DNA from: Gammaproteobacteria bacterium
Lineage (GTDB): Bacteria; Pseudomonadota; Gammaproteobacteria; Steroidobacterales; Steroidobacteraceae
NCBI GenBank assembly: GCA_028293725.1
Contig: JAQGOE010000029.1
Coordinates: forward strand, 1 to 64,000
DNA length: 64,000 bases
Direction of reading: 5' to 3'
Both the position numbers and the translations under genes were made by a program. Shown in pieces: positions 46,311-54,208 of the stretch. Under the pieces are notes generated by a model. It ran no database searches. It worked only from the letters and a program-made list of their open reading frames with translations, and was not told the origin of the DNA. The stretch's first letter is position 1. Each line of letters starts with the position of its first letter.

Positions 46311-47153
46311 TCACCTCGGCCCAACATCCGGAGCCTCGGGGTGGCGTGGTGGCGTCCCCGCTGGGGATTCCCTCGCTGACCCCCGCTGGGGGTTCCCTCG
46401 CTGGCCGCTCGGTCGCCGCTCGGTCGTCACACCGCTCAAGAGCTGGTTCTTCCTCGCGACGAGGCTCGACACGTGCGACACGGAAGCCATCTGAAAGTAC
46501 AACCACTCGAGAAAACCACGGTCACGCAACTCGGCCAACTGCGCGCCCGACAAAGCCTTCAGCGCGGCGGCGGCAATCCAGTAAAGGCCCTGCAATTTCG
46601 CTTCGCTACCGTCCACGAACTCGATGTTGATCCCCACCGGCTCGAGCAGATTCAGCTCCGCCAACTTCCCGGTGAGCGCATATCCTTCCGTCGCTCCGCT
46701 CACCAACGCGGAGAGCATGGATGTGATGCTCTGCAGGTACCGGGATGGCTGGCCGTCATCGTCAAACAGCCGCTCGCCTTCGGCCGTCTGAACCTGGGAA
46801 CTGCTCATGTCGATTGCAATATCCACAGAGCCCTGACCTCCTCCGGGAGCCTCGCTGTGATGAGGAACCAGCGAGAACGGCTGCCGCTGTATCTGTAGCG
46901 GTACATAGGCGACGTCCCACCGCCCCTCGACAAGGAACAGATTCTCCCTCTTCTGAAAACCCAGCAGCGCCACCGGTTCGAATCGGCCGTTCTCGGCGCT
47001 CTTGATAAAGAAGATCGGATAGTGAGCCACCAACCGCGGAAACTCGCGCGGGATGACGCTCACCGCGTCAACGTGCGCAATTTGCGGGCTGGAGCGCCGT
47101 GAAACGCGTAGGTTTCCGTGCGCTCGACTGTCGAGAGTCACCAAGTTGACCAT
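46311..47153 (-). CDS. SapC family protein
   Basis: The product is 280 residues starting MVNLVTLDSRAHGNLRV; TGGAGGCGATC precedes the ATG. Family features are AVSVIPREFPRLVAHYPIFF, ENGRFEPVALLGFQKRENLF, VAYVPLQIQRQPFSLVPH, GERLFDDDGQPSRYLQSITS, EFVDGSEAKLQGLYWIAAAA and ELRDRGFLEWLYFQMASVSH. SapC was named from the Campylobacter S-layer locus, but most homologues are in TonB-receptor/halogenase clusters and their role is unknown. The last 35 residues (RRPSGQRGNPQRGSARESPA and beyond) are a low-complexity tail encoded by short tandem DNA repeats and do not look like part of the fold. It is divergent from the cupin gene, with only 38 bases between the starts. Confidence 0.88.
   Translation of the reverse strand: MVNLVTLDSRAHGNLRVSRRSSPQIAHVDAVSVIPREFPRLVAHYPIFFIKSAENGRFEPVALLGFQKRENLFLVEGRWDVAYVPLQIQRQPFSLVPHHSEAPGGGQGSVDIAIDMSSSQVQTAEGERLFDDDGQPSRYLQSITSMLSALVSGATEGYALTGKLAELNLLEPVGINIEFVDGSEAKLQGLYWIAAAALKALSGAQLAELRDRGFLEWLYFQMASVSHVSSLVARKNQLLSGVTTERRPSGQRGNPQRGSARESPAGTPPRHPEAPDVGPR
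46356..46426. repeat. Short tandem repeats at the SapC 3' end
   Basis: A unit beginning CCCCGCTGGGG occurs at 46356 and again at 46381 (period 25, about 22 of 24 matching). An 11-base unit CCGCTCGGTCG is repeated directly at 46405-46415 and 46416-46426. The 25-base period shifts the reading frame between copies. CCCCGCTGGGG is nearly self-complementary. Confidence 0.75.
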
Positions 47154-47191
47154 GATCGCCTCCAGGGGTCGCGACGAGTATAGTCCTTCGC

Positions 47192-48217
47192 ATGGCTGTC
47201 GAACCCCAAGAAGCGGCGCAGTGGCATGACGTCGATGCGACACTCTTCGAGAAGACAATCAGGCCGCGTGGACGGCCCGCGATTCTGCGCAACCTCGTGC
47301 AGTCCTGGCCGGCGACACGGGCGGGCCGGGAGTCGCCCGGAGCGCTGACCCGTTATCTCAAGTCGTTTTACGGCGGGCATCCCGCGCCCCTGTTCGAAGG
47401 TCCCGCGGACATCAACGGCCGATTCTTCTACAACGACACGCTGGACGGTTTCAACTTCGAATCCAAGCGAGCGCTGCTCAGCGATGTGCTGGACAGACTC
47501 CTCGGTAACCTGGGAGAGAAGTCCGCCCCCGCCCTGTACGCCGGCTCTGTCTCCCTGCCCATCTACTTTCCCGGCTTCTCGCAGGCCAACAAGTTGAGCG
47601 GGCTGATCCGCGGCTCGGTCATCGAGTCGATCTGGGTCGGGAATCGGACCTGCATTGCACCGCATTTCGATAACACCGAGAACATTGCCTGTGTCGTCGG
47701 CGGGCGCCGCCGGTTCACCATGTTTCCACCCGACCAGATCGGCAACCTCTATCCCGGCCCCCTGGATCTGACACCCGCCGGCCAGCCGATCAGCCTGGTC
47801 GATGTCCGCAAACCCGATCTCGACCGTTTCCCGCGGTTTGCCGAGGCATTGCGCGCCGCCGAGGTAGCGGAGCTCGCGCCCGGCGACGCCGTCTACATCC
47901 CCGCTTTATGGTGGCACAACGTGGAGGCGCTCGAAGACTTCAACGTGCTGGTCAATTACTGGTGGCGGGATGTGCCCGATTACTTCGACTCCCCCTCGAC
48001 GAGCCTGCTGCATTGCCTGCTCACCATCAAAAGCCTGCCGCCGGAACAGCGGCACGCCTGGAGGGCGGTGTTCGATTACCTGATATTCCAGCCCGAGGGT
48101 ACGGCCCTTGAGCATCTGTCCCCTGAATCACGCCGCCTCTTCGGAGATCTGACGGAGGCCAAAGCGGAGCGCATTCGCTCCCTCCTGCTCAAGAGCCTGG
48201 CGCGCAAGGCCACCTGA
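47192..48217 (+). CDS. Cupin-like (JmjC-type) Fe(II)/2-oxoglutarate-dependent oxygenase candidate
   Basis: The product is 341 residues. Metal ligands of the Cupin_8/JmjC fold are visible: His158 and Asp160 in CIAPHFDNTENIACVVGGRR, and the distal His242 in GDAVYIPALWWHNVEAL. A lysine/arginine-rich strand RRRFTMFPPDQ could bind 2-oxoglutarate. The N-terminal RPRGRPAILRNLVQSWPATR is typical of the family. Members hydroxylate amino acid side chains of proteins or peptides; the substrate here is unknown. It is transcribed away from SapC and toward the convergent TonB receptor, and belongs to the halogenase-SapC-cupin-receptor cluster. Confidence 0.82.
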   Translation: MAVEPQEAAQWHDVDATLFEKTIRPRGRPAILRNLVQSWPATRAGRESPGALTRYLKSFYGGHPAPLFEGPADINGRFFYNDTLDGFNFESKRALLSDVLDRLLGNLGEKSAPALYAGSVSLPIYFPGFSQANKLSGLIRGSVIESIWVGNRTCIAPHFDNTENIACVVGGRRRFTMFPPDQIGNLYPGPLDLTPAGQPISLVDVRKPDLDRFPRFAEALRAAEVAELAPGDAVYIPALWWHNVEALEDFNVLVNYWWRDVPDYFDSPSTSLLHCLLTIKSLPPEQRHAWRAVFDYLIFQPEGTALEHLSPESRRLFGDLTEAKAERIRSLLLKSLARKAT

Positions 48218-48255
48218 AGCGGTGCATCCGCCGCCGTGCCCCGGCGAACGCCTCA

Positions 48256-48320
48256 GGCGGCACACGCCGCCAGTGGGGTGGCGAGCCCGCGAGACCCCCT
48301 GCCTTAAGGCGGGTCCCGCG
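48256..48320. terminator. Two hairpins between convergent cupin and TonB receptor genes
   Basis: The first hairpin is a perfect 6-bp stem GGCGGC/GCCGCC with an ACAC loop (48256-48271). The second (48288-48320) pairs CGCGAGACCC with GGGTCCCGCG, one mismatch, and closes with GCC-TTAA-GGC across a 3-base bulge. They occupy most of the 116-base gap and are candidates for bidirectional termination. Confidence 0.5.
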
Positions 48321-48333
48321 AGCCCGCGCGAGC

Positions 48334-51276
48334 CTACAGTGTCATCCGGAAGCCAACCTGGTATCGGGCAAACCCTTCGCCGGCGAAGACAAACTGATCC
48401 GTGTAGCGGCCGTACTTCCGTATCGACTCCGAAGTCAGGTTGATTCCGTTGAAGAACACGGAGAAGTGCCTGTTGATGTCGTAGCTCGCACTCGCATCCA
48501 ACTGACCATACGCCGCCGTGTAGATCGGCTCGCTGTTCTGATCGGTCTGATTCAGCGCGGACAGGAAGGAGCCGCGATGGGTGTACGCCACGCGAGTCTG
48601 GAAACCCCACTTCTCGAAGAATCCGACCACGTTGTAGGACCGGCTCAAACCGGCGAGCGCGAACTGCTGGGTGACCACCAGCGGATTCCAGGGCGCCCCG
48701 CCGCTCGGCGCAGAGTAGTTGGCCTGGATGCCGAAGCCACTGTCCCAGAACATGTGCTGCCCGGAAATCTCAAAGCCGTGGATATTGGTGGTGTTGCCAT
48801 TGGTGGGTGTGGTGATGTCCCAGACCACCAGGGGGTCCCCCGGCTGGCCGGCGAAACTGGTCTGGCCGGGATTGTCCGCCTCCATCTGGGCGAAGATGGT
48901 TTGCGCCGTGACCGGCTGCTTGGCAGCCGTCAGCTCCGCGATCGCCTTATTGGCGACCGCGCCCGCATTCGGGTCCGTGATGCCGAACAGGGGACCCTGG
49001 GAGGTCGTCTCCGTCAGGAAGTTGGTCACACGCTTCACGAACCAGTTGGCTGCGAGGTAGCTGTCCTTGCTGTAATACCATTCAGCCGCAAGATCCAAGT
49101 TGTTTGATTCATACGGCAGCAATCCAGGATTGCCCTCCGTGGCCGTGCGCGAGCCCGGCTTGGGTGTGAACGTTACGCCAGTCGTGCCGACCATCTGCGT
49201 GAGATCGGAACGGGCGATGGTCTTGCTGTAGGACGTGCGCAGGATCACATCCGGCCGAACCTGCAGGCTCAGATCGAGGTTCGGCAGGAACTCGCCATAG
49301 GAACTGGTGACGTCGCTATACGTCGCGTTCGCCGCGTACGTGGTGGTGAACTCGGTCGGGTTCACCCAAACAACGGCAGTCGGAACCTTCTGCAGACTGT
49401 TGGCAGTGACGTTGGTCTTCTCGTAGCGGATGCCGGCGAGTGCCTTGAACGGCATGCCGTTGAAGTCCGTACTGAAGTCGAACTGCAGGTATGGCGCCGG
49501 CGTAACCTCCCTGATGTGATCGTCGTTGGTGGGCGTGGCCGCCTGTTTGAATGTGTAGGGCGGAAAGGTCGGATCGTTGTTGGTGCCGCCGCCCTGGGTC
49601 GCGTTGATCGCGCTCTGCAAGTTGAACGTATAGAAGTACGGCACCGCGATCTGGCAACTCCCGCCCGAGAACTGTTTCAGGATGGTGCACGAGGAGACCT
49701 TGGTGAACGCGCTCGCGGGGACCAGGCCGTTGTAGTTGTTGGGCGCAACGGCGTTGTAGTATCCCCAGGCGAAGTTACCGCTGTTGAACGTCTCCGCTCG
49801 CGTCGTGAACCGCTCGATATCGAAACCGAGCTTGATGCTCTTCAAGCCGCTATCCGCGTTACCGTTCTTCCACGTCAAGCCAATGCGAGCCTGGTCGATC
49901 ACGTTGTAGAACGCACTGGTGTTCGCCTGGCCGAACAGCGGCGTGATCGTGTCGGTGCCCAGATTGCCGGTGTTGTAGGGCGACACGTAGGTCCACGAAG
50001 TCGTCGGCAGCTGATACGGGCCAAGGTTGAAAGTTTTGGTGAGTGACAGCGCCGGCCACTGCCCCACGATGCCGAAGTCGTTGCTGCCCGAAGCCCCACC
50101 GTCTGAATTGGCGAATGAGTGGTGGGCGTCGAGATCGACATCGACGTTATCCGTGGCTGTCCATTTCAGGTTGAAGCCGACGGAGCCGTCCTGCTCAATG
50201 AAGGTATCGGCAAACGAGCTATAGGAGAGGTCGCTGCCGGTGTCCACCAGGTGCGTCACCGTCCCTTCGGAATTGATGGTGGCGCTGGAGGGATTGGGAC
50301 CGTAATCGAACCAGGCACCCCAGGTATGCCGGTCCACGATGTCCTTGTAGTACGTGTAGGTATAGTCGGCCGTTGCGACCACCGAGTCCACGGGCTTGAA
50401 CTGCAGCACCACCTGGCCGTTCGTACGGGTGCGCGAGTGATCGGCGGTACCCCAGTTGTCGTCGCGGGGGGCCCAGTTGTTGCCATAGGGATTGGTGTTG
50501 TTGTTGGTCAATGCCAATGTCGGCGAGTTACCGGCACCGGGCCCGAATTGATTCTGCAGCCAGCCGTCGACACCGGAGATCTCCTCCCGGCTGTTGCGCT
50601 TGGAATAGGAGCCGTTGACCAGAAAGCCCACGCGGTCATCGAAGAACTTGTCACTGAACAGCCCGGAGAATTCCGGCGTGACCTTGCCGCCCACCTCCGT
50701 TGAGGCGTCACGATTCGCCTTGGCGGAGAAGGTGGCACGCATGTCGCTGAAGTCGAACGGACGAGCCGTTTTGATGTCGATCGTCGAGCCGATGCCGCCG
50801 CTGGCGATATCCGCGCGACCGGTCTTGTAGACCTCGATTCCGGAGACGCTGTCGGCCGAGAGATTCTCGAAATCGAACGACCGGGTGGCGGTCTGGTTGT
50901 TGAGGAGGTCGACGTTGCCGGGCATGGAGCGGCCGTTCAACGTAACCAGGTTGAACTCCGGCCCGAAGCCGCGCACCGTGACGCGCGCGCCTTCGTTATT
51001 GTTACGATCGATGGTCACGCCGGGGATGCGCTGGATGGCTTCCGCGAGGTTGGTATCGGGAAACTTGCCGATGTCCTCGGCGGTGATGGCATCGACTACA
51101 CCCGAGGCATCACGCTTGATGCTCTCGGCATTGATCAGCGACTGGCGCAGCCCGGTGATGACGATTTCCTCGAGTTGAGGGCCATCGGACGGGGCCGGTG
51201 CCGGGGCATCCGGTCCGTCGGCCGCCATTGTGACTCCCGAGCAACACATGGCGACGAATGCCGCAACGGGCTTCAT
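48334..51276 (-). CDS. TonB-dependent receptor, TIGR01782 (Xanthomonas-Caulobacter) type
   Basis: The product is 980 residues from the ATG at 51276, giving a signal peptide (MKPVAAFVAMCCSGVTMAAD). The plug begins EEIVITGLRQSLINAESIKR and continues DAITAEDIGKFPDTNLAEAI, QRIPGVTIDRNNNEGARVTV, RGFGPEFNLVTLNGR and YKTGRADIASGGIGSTIDIK, the exact block order of TIGR01782 receptors used for plant oligosaccharide uptake. The barrel ends in FARYQVGFRMTL. It is divergent from the MFS-LacI-GH1 operon, and two tandem LacI-type operators lie 107-133 bases upstream. By context it imports cello-oligosaccharides or a related beta-glucan fragment; this is inference. Confidence 0.9.
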   Translation of the reverse strand: MKPVAAFVAMCCSGVTMAADGPDAPAPAPSDGPQLEEIVITGLRQSLINAESIKRDASGVVDAITAEDIGKFPDTNLAEAIQRIPGVTIDRNNNEGARVTVRGFGPEFNLVTLNGRSMPGNVDLLNNQTATRSFDFENLSADSVSGIEVYKTGRADIASGGIGSTIDIKTARPFDFSDMRATFSAKANRDASTEVGGKVTPEFSGLFSDKFFDDRVGFLVNGSYSKRNSREEISGVDGWLQNQFGPGAGNSPTLALTNNNTNPYGNNWAPRDDNWGTADHSRTRTNGQVVLQFKPVDSVVATADYTYTYYKDIVDRHTWGAWFDYGPNPSSATINSEGTVTHLVDTGSDLSYSSFADTFIEQDGSVGFNLKWTATDNVDVDLDAHHSFANSDGGASGSNDFGIVGQWPALSLTKTFNLGPYQLPTTSWTYVSPYNTGNLGTDTITPLFGQANTSAFYNVIDQARIGLTWKNGNADSGLKSIKLGFDIERFTTRAETFNSGNFAWGYYNAVAPNNYNGLVPASAFTKVSSCTILKQFSGGSCQIAVPYFYTFNLQSAINATQGGGTNNDPTFPPYTFKQAATPTNDDHIREVTPAPYLQFDFSTDFNGMPFKALAGIRYEKTNVTANSLQKVPTAVVWVNPTEFTTTYAANATYSDVTSSYGEFLPNLDLSLQVRPDVILRTSYSKTIARSDLTQMVGTTGVTFTPKPGSRTATEGNPGLLPYESNNLDLAAEWYYSKDSYLAANWFVKRVTNFLTETTSQGPLFGITDPNAGAVANKAIAELTAAKQPVTAQTIFAQMEADNPGQTSFAGQPGDPLVVWDITTPTNGNTTNIHGFEISGQHMFWDSGFGIQANYSAPSGGAPWNPLVVTQQFALAGLSRSYNVVGFFEKWGFQTRVAYTHRGSFLSALNQTDQNSEPIYTAAYGQLDASASYDINRHFSVFFNGINLTSESIRKYGRYTDQFVFAGEGFARYQVGFRMTL

Positions 51277-51382
51277 CGTCAGGACTTTCCGCTGAAAATG
51301 CGCCGTATTGCAGGCGCGCACGCGCTTTGACTTGCTCAATGGACCCCCCTCTGACCCATCTTGCCGGGACATACGCTTATTC

Positions 51383-51409
51383 TGCGACCGGTTTCTGAAA
51401 CCGGTTGCA
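51383..51409. promoter_or_regulatory. Tandem LacI-type operators upstream of the TonB receptor
   Basis: TGAAACCGGTTGCA (51396-51409) matches all ten defined positions of the LacI-family pattern TGNAANCGNTTNCA. TGCGACCGGTTTCT (51383-51396) matches eight and abuts it. The second site shares its last base with the first. They are likely bound by the LacI regulator encoded at 53087-54163. Confidence 0.7.
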
Positions 51410-51541
51410 GAAATACTATGCCGCCGCCAAACTCAAAACACAAGAGGCCCGTAGCCACTTTCCCGGCGGCCGTTCCCCGATGTTGGCGTTGTTATGTCCC
51501 CGCGCAACCCTCCACGCAGCGGCAAGCCTGCGCCCCAGTCT

Positions 51542-51587
51542 TGACAGCGCTGCCAGCCGGGACGCAGGATTCCTGAAACCGCTTGCA
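51542..51587. promoter_or_regulatory. Two LacI-type operators upstream of the MFS transporter
   Basis: TGAAACCGCTTGCA (51574-51587) matches all ten defined positions of TGNAANCGNTTNCA. TGACAGCGCTGCCA (51542-51555) matches eight, is nearly symmetric, and overlaps a TTGACA box. They lie 42-88 bases before the MFS ATG, a position suited to repression. Confidence 0.68.
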
Positions 51588-51629
51588 GGAAAGGCCTTCA
51601 GATCCGGTCCAGCGAGCATTGGGGGGGAC

Positions 51630-53090
51630 ATGAGCCGGAGAAATCAGCTCCTTGAAGGTTTCAGGCATCCCGCCGCGGGGGACGTCTACGTTGGCGGAGA
51701 GATCACCGTACGCCCAGCAACAAAAGTCCTCGGCATCGCCTGCGTGGTGGCTCTCGGGGGCTTCCTCGTGGGTTTTGATGCGACCGTCATTGCGGGGGCC
51801 GTGCCTTTCATTCGCGACTATTTCGGTCTCGGGGGTGACTCCGGCAGCCTCAAACTCGGCTGGGCTGTCAGTTGCCTGGGCTGGGGTGCCATGGCGGGAA
51901 ACCTGGCCGCCGGTCCGTTGAGTGACCGCCTCGGGCGCAGGACAGTGTTGCTGCTGACTTCGTTGGTATTTCTAGCCTCGGCATTGACCGCGGCGTTGTC
52001 CGGCAGCTTCACGGTGTTCGTGGCAGCGCGTATTTGCGGCGGTCTGGCGGTTGGCGCCGCGATTCTCACGGCACCGGTGTATATCGCGGAGATCGCCCCG
52101 GCGCGCACGCGCGGCAGCCTCGTCTCCCTCAATCAATTGATGATTGTCATCGGGATCTCCATCTCGTTCTTTTCCAACTACTTCCTGCTGTCGCTCGGCC
52201 CGCAGAGCTGGCGCTGGATGCTGGGCGTGCAGACCATTCCCGCAGCCGCATACTTCCTATTGCTGCTGCTGGTGCCCGAGAGCCCCAGGTGGCTGTTGAG
52301 CAAGTCCCGTGAGCAAAGCGCGCGGGCCGTTCTGGAGTTAGTGCACGGCGCCGCGGCGGCGGAGCGCGAGTTGCTCGACATCCGCGCGAGTCTCGGGAAG
52401 CAGGCGCGCCGGTTCGCCTTGCGCGAGTTGCTGACCGGCCGGATGCGCAAGGTGATGATCTTCGGCTTCGGGATCGCCTTTTTCCAACAGGCTACCGGAA
52501 TCAACGCCGTCTTCTACTATCTCCCGACCATTTTCTCGCAGTCCGGCGGCGAGCTCTCCAGCGCCTTCGGCCAGTCGGTGTTCGTTGGCCTGGTGAATGT
52601 CGGCATGACGGTGGTGGCGATATGGCTCATCGATCGCCTCGGTCGCAAGCCCTTGTTGTGCGTGGGAATCACGGGCATGGCGCTCGCGCTGCTGGCGATC
52701 GCCTGGGCATTTCACACGGCCCAGGCCGGCGGCGCGCAGGCTCCCGTCAATCACGCCGGCGTCGTATTGGTGGCGATCGCGGCATTCGTCGCCTCCTTCG
52801 CCATATCGCTCGGCCCTGTCATGTGGGTCCTGTTGTCCGAGATCTTCCCCAACGAAGAGCGGGCCGCCGCAATCTCGGTCGTGGGATTCTGGAACTCCCT
52901 GGTCAGTGCCAGTGTCACACTGCTCTTCCCCATGGAGCTCGCCACGTGGGGGCCCGGAGGGACTTTCCTGTGTTATGGATTGCTCGCCATCGCCGGGCTC
53001 GCGTTCATGGTGCTGTTGGCACCGGAGACCAAGGGCAAAACGCTGGAGGAGCTCGAAGTGTTGCTCGCCCGACCTGAAGATACCCGATGA
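51630..53090 (+). CDS. MFS sugar porter family transporter
   Basis: The product is 486 residues from the ATG at 51630, preceded by GGGGGGGAC; the 225-base upstream extension contains the operators and is not coding. Sugar porter signatures are present: GFDATVIAGAVPFIRDYFGL, GPLSDRLGRRTVLL, VAARICGGLAVGAAILTAPV, PESPRWLLSKSREQSARAVL, FFQQATGINAVFYYLPTIF, DRLGRKPLL and LLAPETKGKTLEELEVLL. Twelve hydrophobic segments can be counted. It would move mono- or disaccharides across the inner membrane with protons. The stop overlaps the LacI start by 4 bases (ATGA), so transporter and regulator are coupled. Confidence 0.9.
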   Translation: MSRRNQLLEGFRHPAAGDVYVGGEITVRPATKVLGIACVVALGGFLVGFDATVIAGAVPFIRDYFGLGGDSGSLKLGWAVSCLGWGAMAGNLAAGPLSDRLGRRTVLLLTSLVFLASALTAALSGSFTVFVAARICGGLAVGAAILTAPVYIAEIAPARTRGSLVSLNQLMIVIGISISFFSNYFLLSLGPQSWRWMLGVQTIPAAAYFLLLLLVPESPRWLLSKSREQSARAVLELVHGAAAAERELLDIRASLGKQARRFALRELLTGRMRKVMIFGFGIAFFQQATGINAVFYYLPTIFSQSGGELSSAFGQSVFVGLVNVGMTVVAIWLIDRLGRKPLLCVGITGMALALLAIAWAFHTAQAGGAQAPVNHAGVVLVAIAAFVASFAISLGPVMWVLLSEIFPNEERAAAISVVGFWNSLVSASVTLLFPMELATWGPGGTFLCYGLLAIAGLAFMVLLAPETKGKTLEELEVLLARPEDTR

Positions 53091-54163
53091 GTGTCAAAAC
53101 CAAAACCCTACGAATCCCCGGCAAGAGCGGCCCCCGGCCGCGACAATCGACCACGTTACGGATGGTTGCCCGCGAGGCAGGCGTTTCCGCGAGCACGGTG
53201 TCGCGGATCATCAATGGCACCGTCAATGTCAGCGACGAGCGCAAGCAGGCCGTCGAGGCGGCCATTGCCAAATTCGACTTCCGTCCCAACGCGGCCGCGC
53301 GCGGCCTCGCACTCGGAAAGACTCTCACTATTGGTGTCGTTGCCCAGGCGATCGACAGCCCGTTCTACGGGGAAGGACTGCGTGGCATCGAGGCATGCCT
53401 GCGCCAGCGCGGCTATGCACCGTTGTTCATGAGCGGTAATTGGCACGAAGAGGATGAGGACCGCTGCATGGGCGAGCTCATTGCACGCGGTGTCGACGGC
53501 ATCATTGTGTTTGCCGGTCGGCTCAGTGATACGAAGTTGAAGCGGTATGCGAAAGAAGTGACGGTGGTCGTGACGGGGCGGCAGCTGCGTTCGAAGGGAT
53601 TGTTCAGCCTGCAAATCGATGACCGCCGGGGTGCCATGCTGGCCGTACGCCACCTGGTCGAGCTCGGGCATCGCAGGATCGCCTTCATTACCGGCTCTGA
53701 AAACCATCCCGACGCGATCGAGCGCCTCGGGGGTTATAAAAAAGCGCTCGAGGAAGCCGGCATCGGCTTCGACCCGCGGTTGGTCGCGGTGGGCGACTGG
53801 CACGAGGAAGGGGGCCTGCGCGCCACCTTCGAGCTGTTGGACGCCAGGACACACTTCACGGCGTTGTTCTGTGTCAACGATCAGACCGCCTATGGAGCCT
53901 TGCTCGGCCTCTTCAGGAAAGGGCTCTCCGTTCCTGGCGACGTGTCTGTTGTCGGGTTTGACGACCTGCCCGCCTCCCTCTACCGGGTGCCACCGCTGAC
54001 CAGCGTGCGGCAATCCATCGGCATCCTCGGCGAACAATCCGTCCAAGCCATGCTCGATCTGCTGGCCGGCAACCGCCCTCGCCTGACACCTCCTCCGGTG
54101 GAGCTCGTGGTGCGCGAGTCGACCGCCGCACCGGCAAGAGGCCACGGCAGGCCGGCCCCGTGA
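53087..54163 (+). CDS. LacI family transcriptional regulator
   Basis: The product is 358 residues. A basic N-terminal arm of about 22 residues precedes the LacI helix-turn-helix and hinge (TLRMVAREAGVSASTVSRII, NGTVNVSDERKQAVEAAIAK, FDFRPNAAARGLALGK). The periplasmic-binding-protein-like domain follows (IGVVAQAIDSPFYGEGLRGI, GVDGIIVFAG, GHRRIAFITGSENHPDAIER, ALFCVNDQTAYGALLGLFRK, DVSVVGFDDLPASLYRVPPL), where sugar effectors bind. It lies between transporter and beta-glucosidase, so the inducer is probably a cello-oligosaccharide or derivative. Candidate target sites are the palindromes at 51383-51409 and 51542-51587 and the weaker ones at 54193 and 55882. Confidence 0.92.
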   Translation: MSVKTKTLRIPGKSGPRPRQSTTLRMVAREAGVSASTVSRIINGTVNVSDERKQAVEAAIAKFDFRPNAAARGLALGKTLTIGVVAQAIDSPFYGEGLRGIEACLRQRGYAPLFMSGNWHEEDEDRCMGELIARGVDGIIVFAGRLSDTKLKRYAKEVTVVVTGRQLRSKGLFSLQIDDRRGAMLAVRHLVELGHRRIAFITGSENHPDAIERLGGYKKALEEAGIGFDPRLVAVGDWHEEGGLRATFELLDARTHFTALFCVNDQTAYGALLGLFRKGLSVPGDVSVVGFDDLPASLYRVPPLTSVRQSIGILGEQSVQAMLDLLAGNRPRLTPPPVELVVRESTAAPARGHGRPAP

Positions 54164-54192
54164 GCTTTAGCCACTTGACCTCACTTCCGCAC

Positions 54193-54206
54193 CCAAACCG
54201 GTTCAA
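54193..54206. promoter_or_regulatory. Weak LacI-type operator at the GH1 start
   Basis: CCAAACCGGTTCAA keeps the AAACCGGTT core and matches seven of ten defined positions of TGNAANCGNTTNCA. It ends two bases before the GH1 ATG. It may be a degenerate site or chance. Confidence 0.35.
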
Positions 54207-54208
54207 CG

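Larger units (their letters stand above)
51277..51629. promoter_or_regulatory. Divergent regulatory region of the carbohydrate locus
   Basis: These 353 bases separate the TonB receptor and MFS transporter starts. They contain four LacI-type palindromes, listed separately. A plus-strand TTGACA box at 51541-51546 overlaps the third palindrome and may be the -35 of the MFS-LacI operon; no good -10 follows. An open frame running in from 51405 is an upstream extension of the MFS gene without a ribosome site. Confidence 0.6.

Noticed and set aside
48288..48320. REP/BIME-type repetitive element between cupin and TonB receptor genes
   Set aside because: The imperfect palindrome occurs once in the window, so a simple terminator explains it better.
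51405..51629. Upstream N-terminal extension of the MFS transporter
   Set aside because: The extension contains LacI operators and a promoter-like box, has no ribosome site, and sugar porters start near the ATG at 51630.
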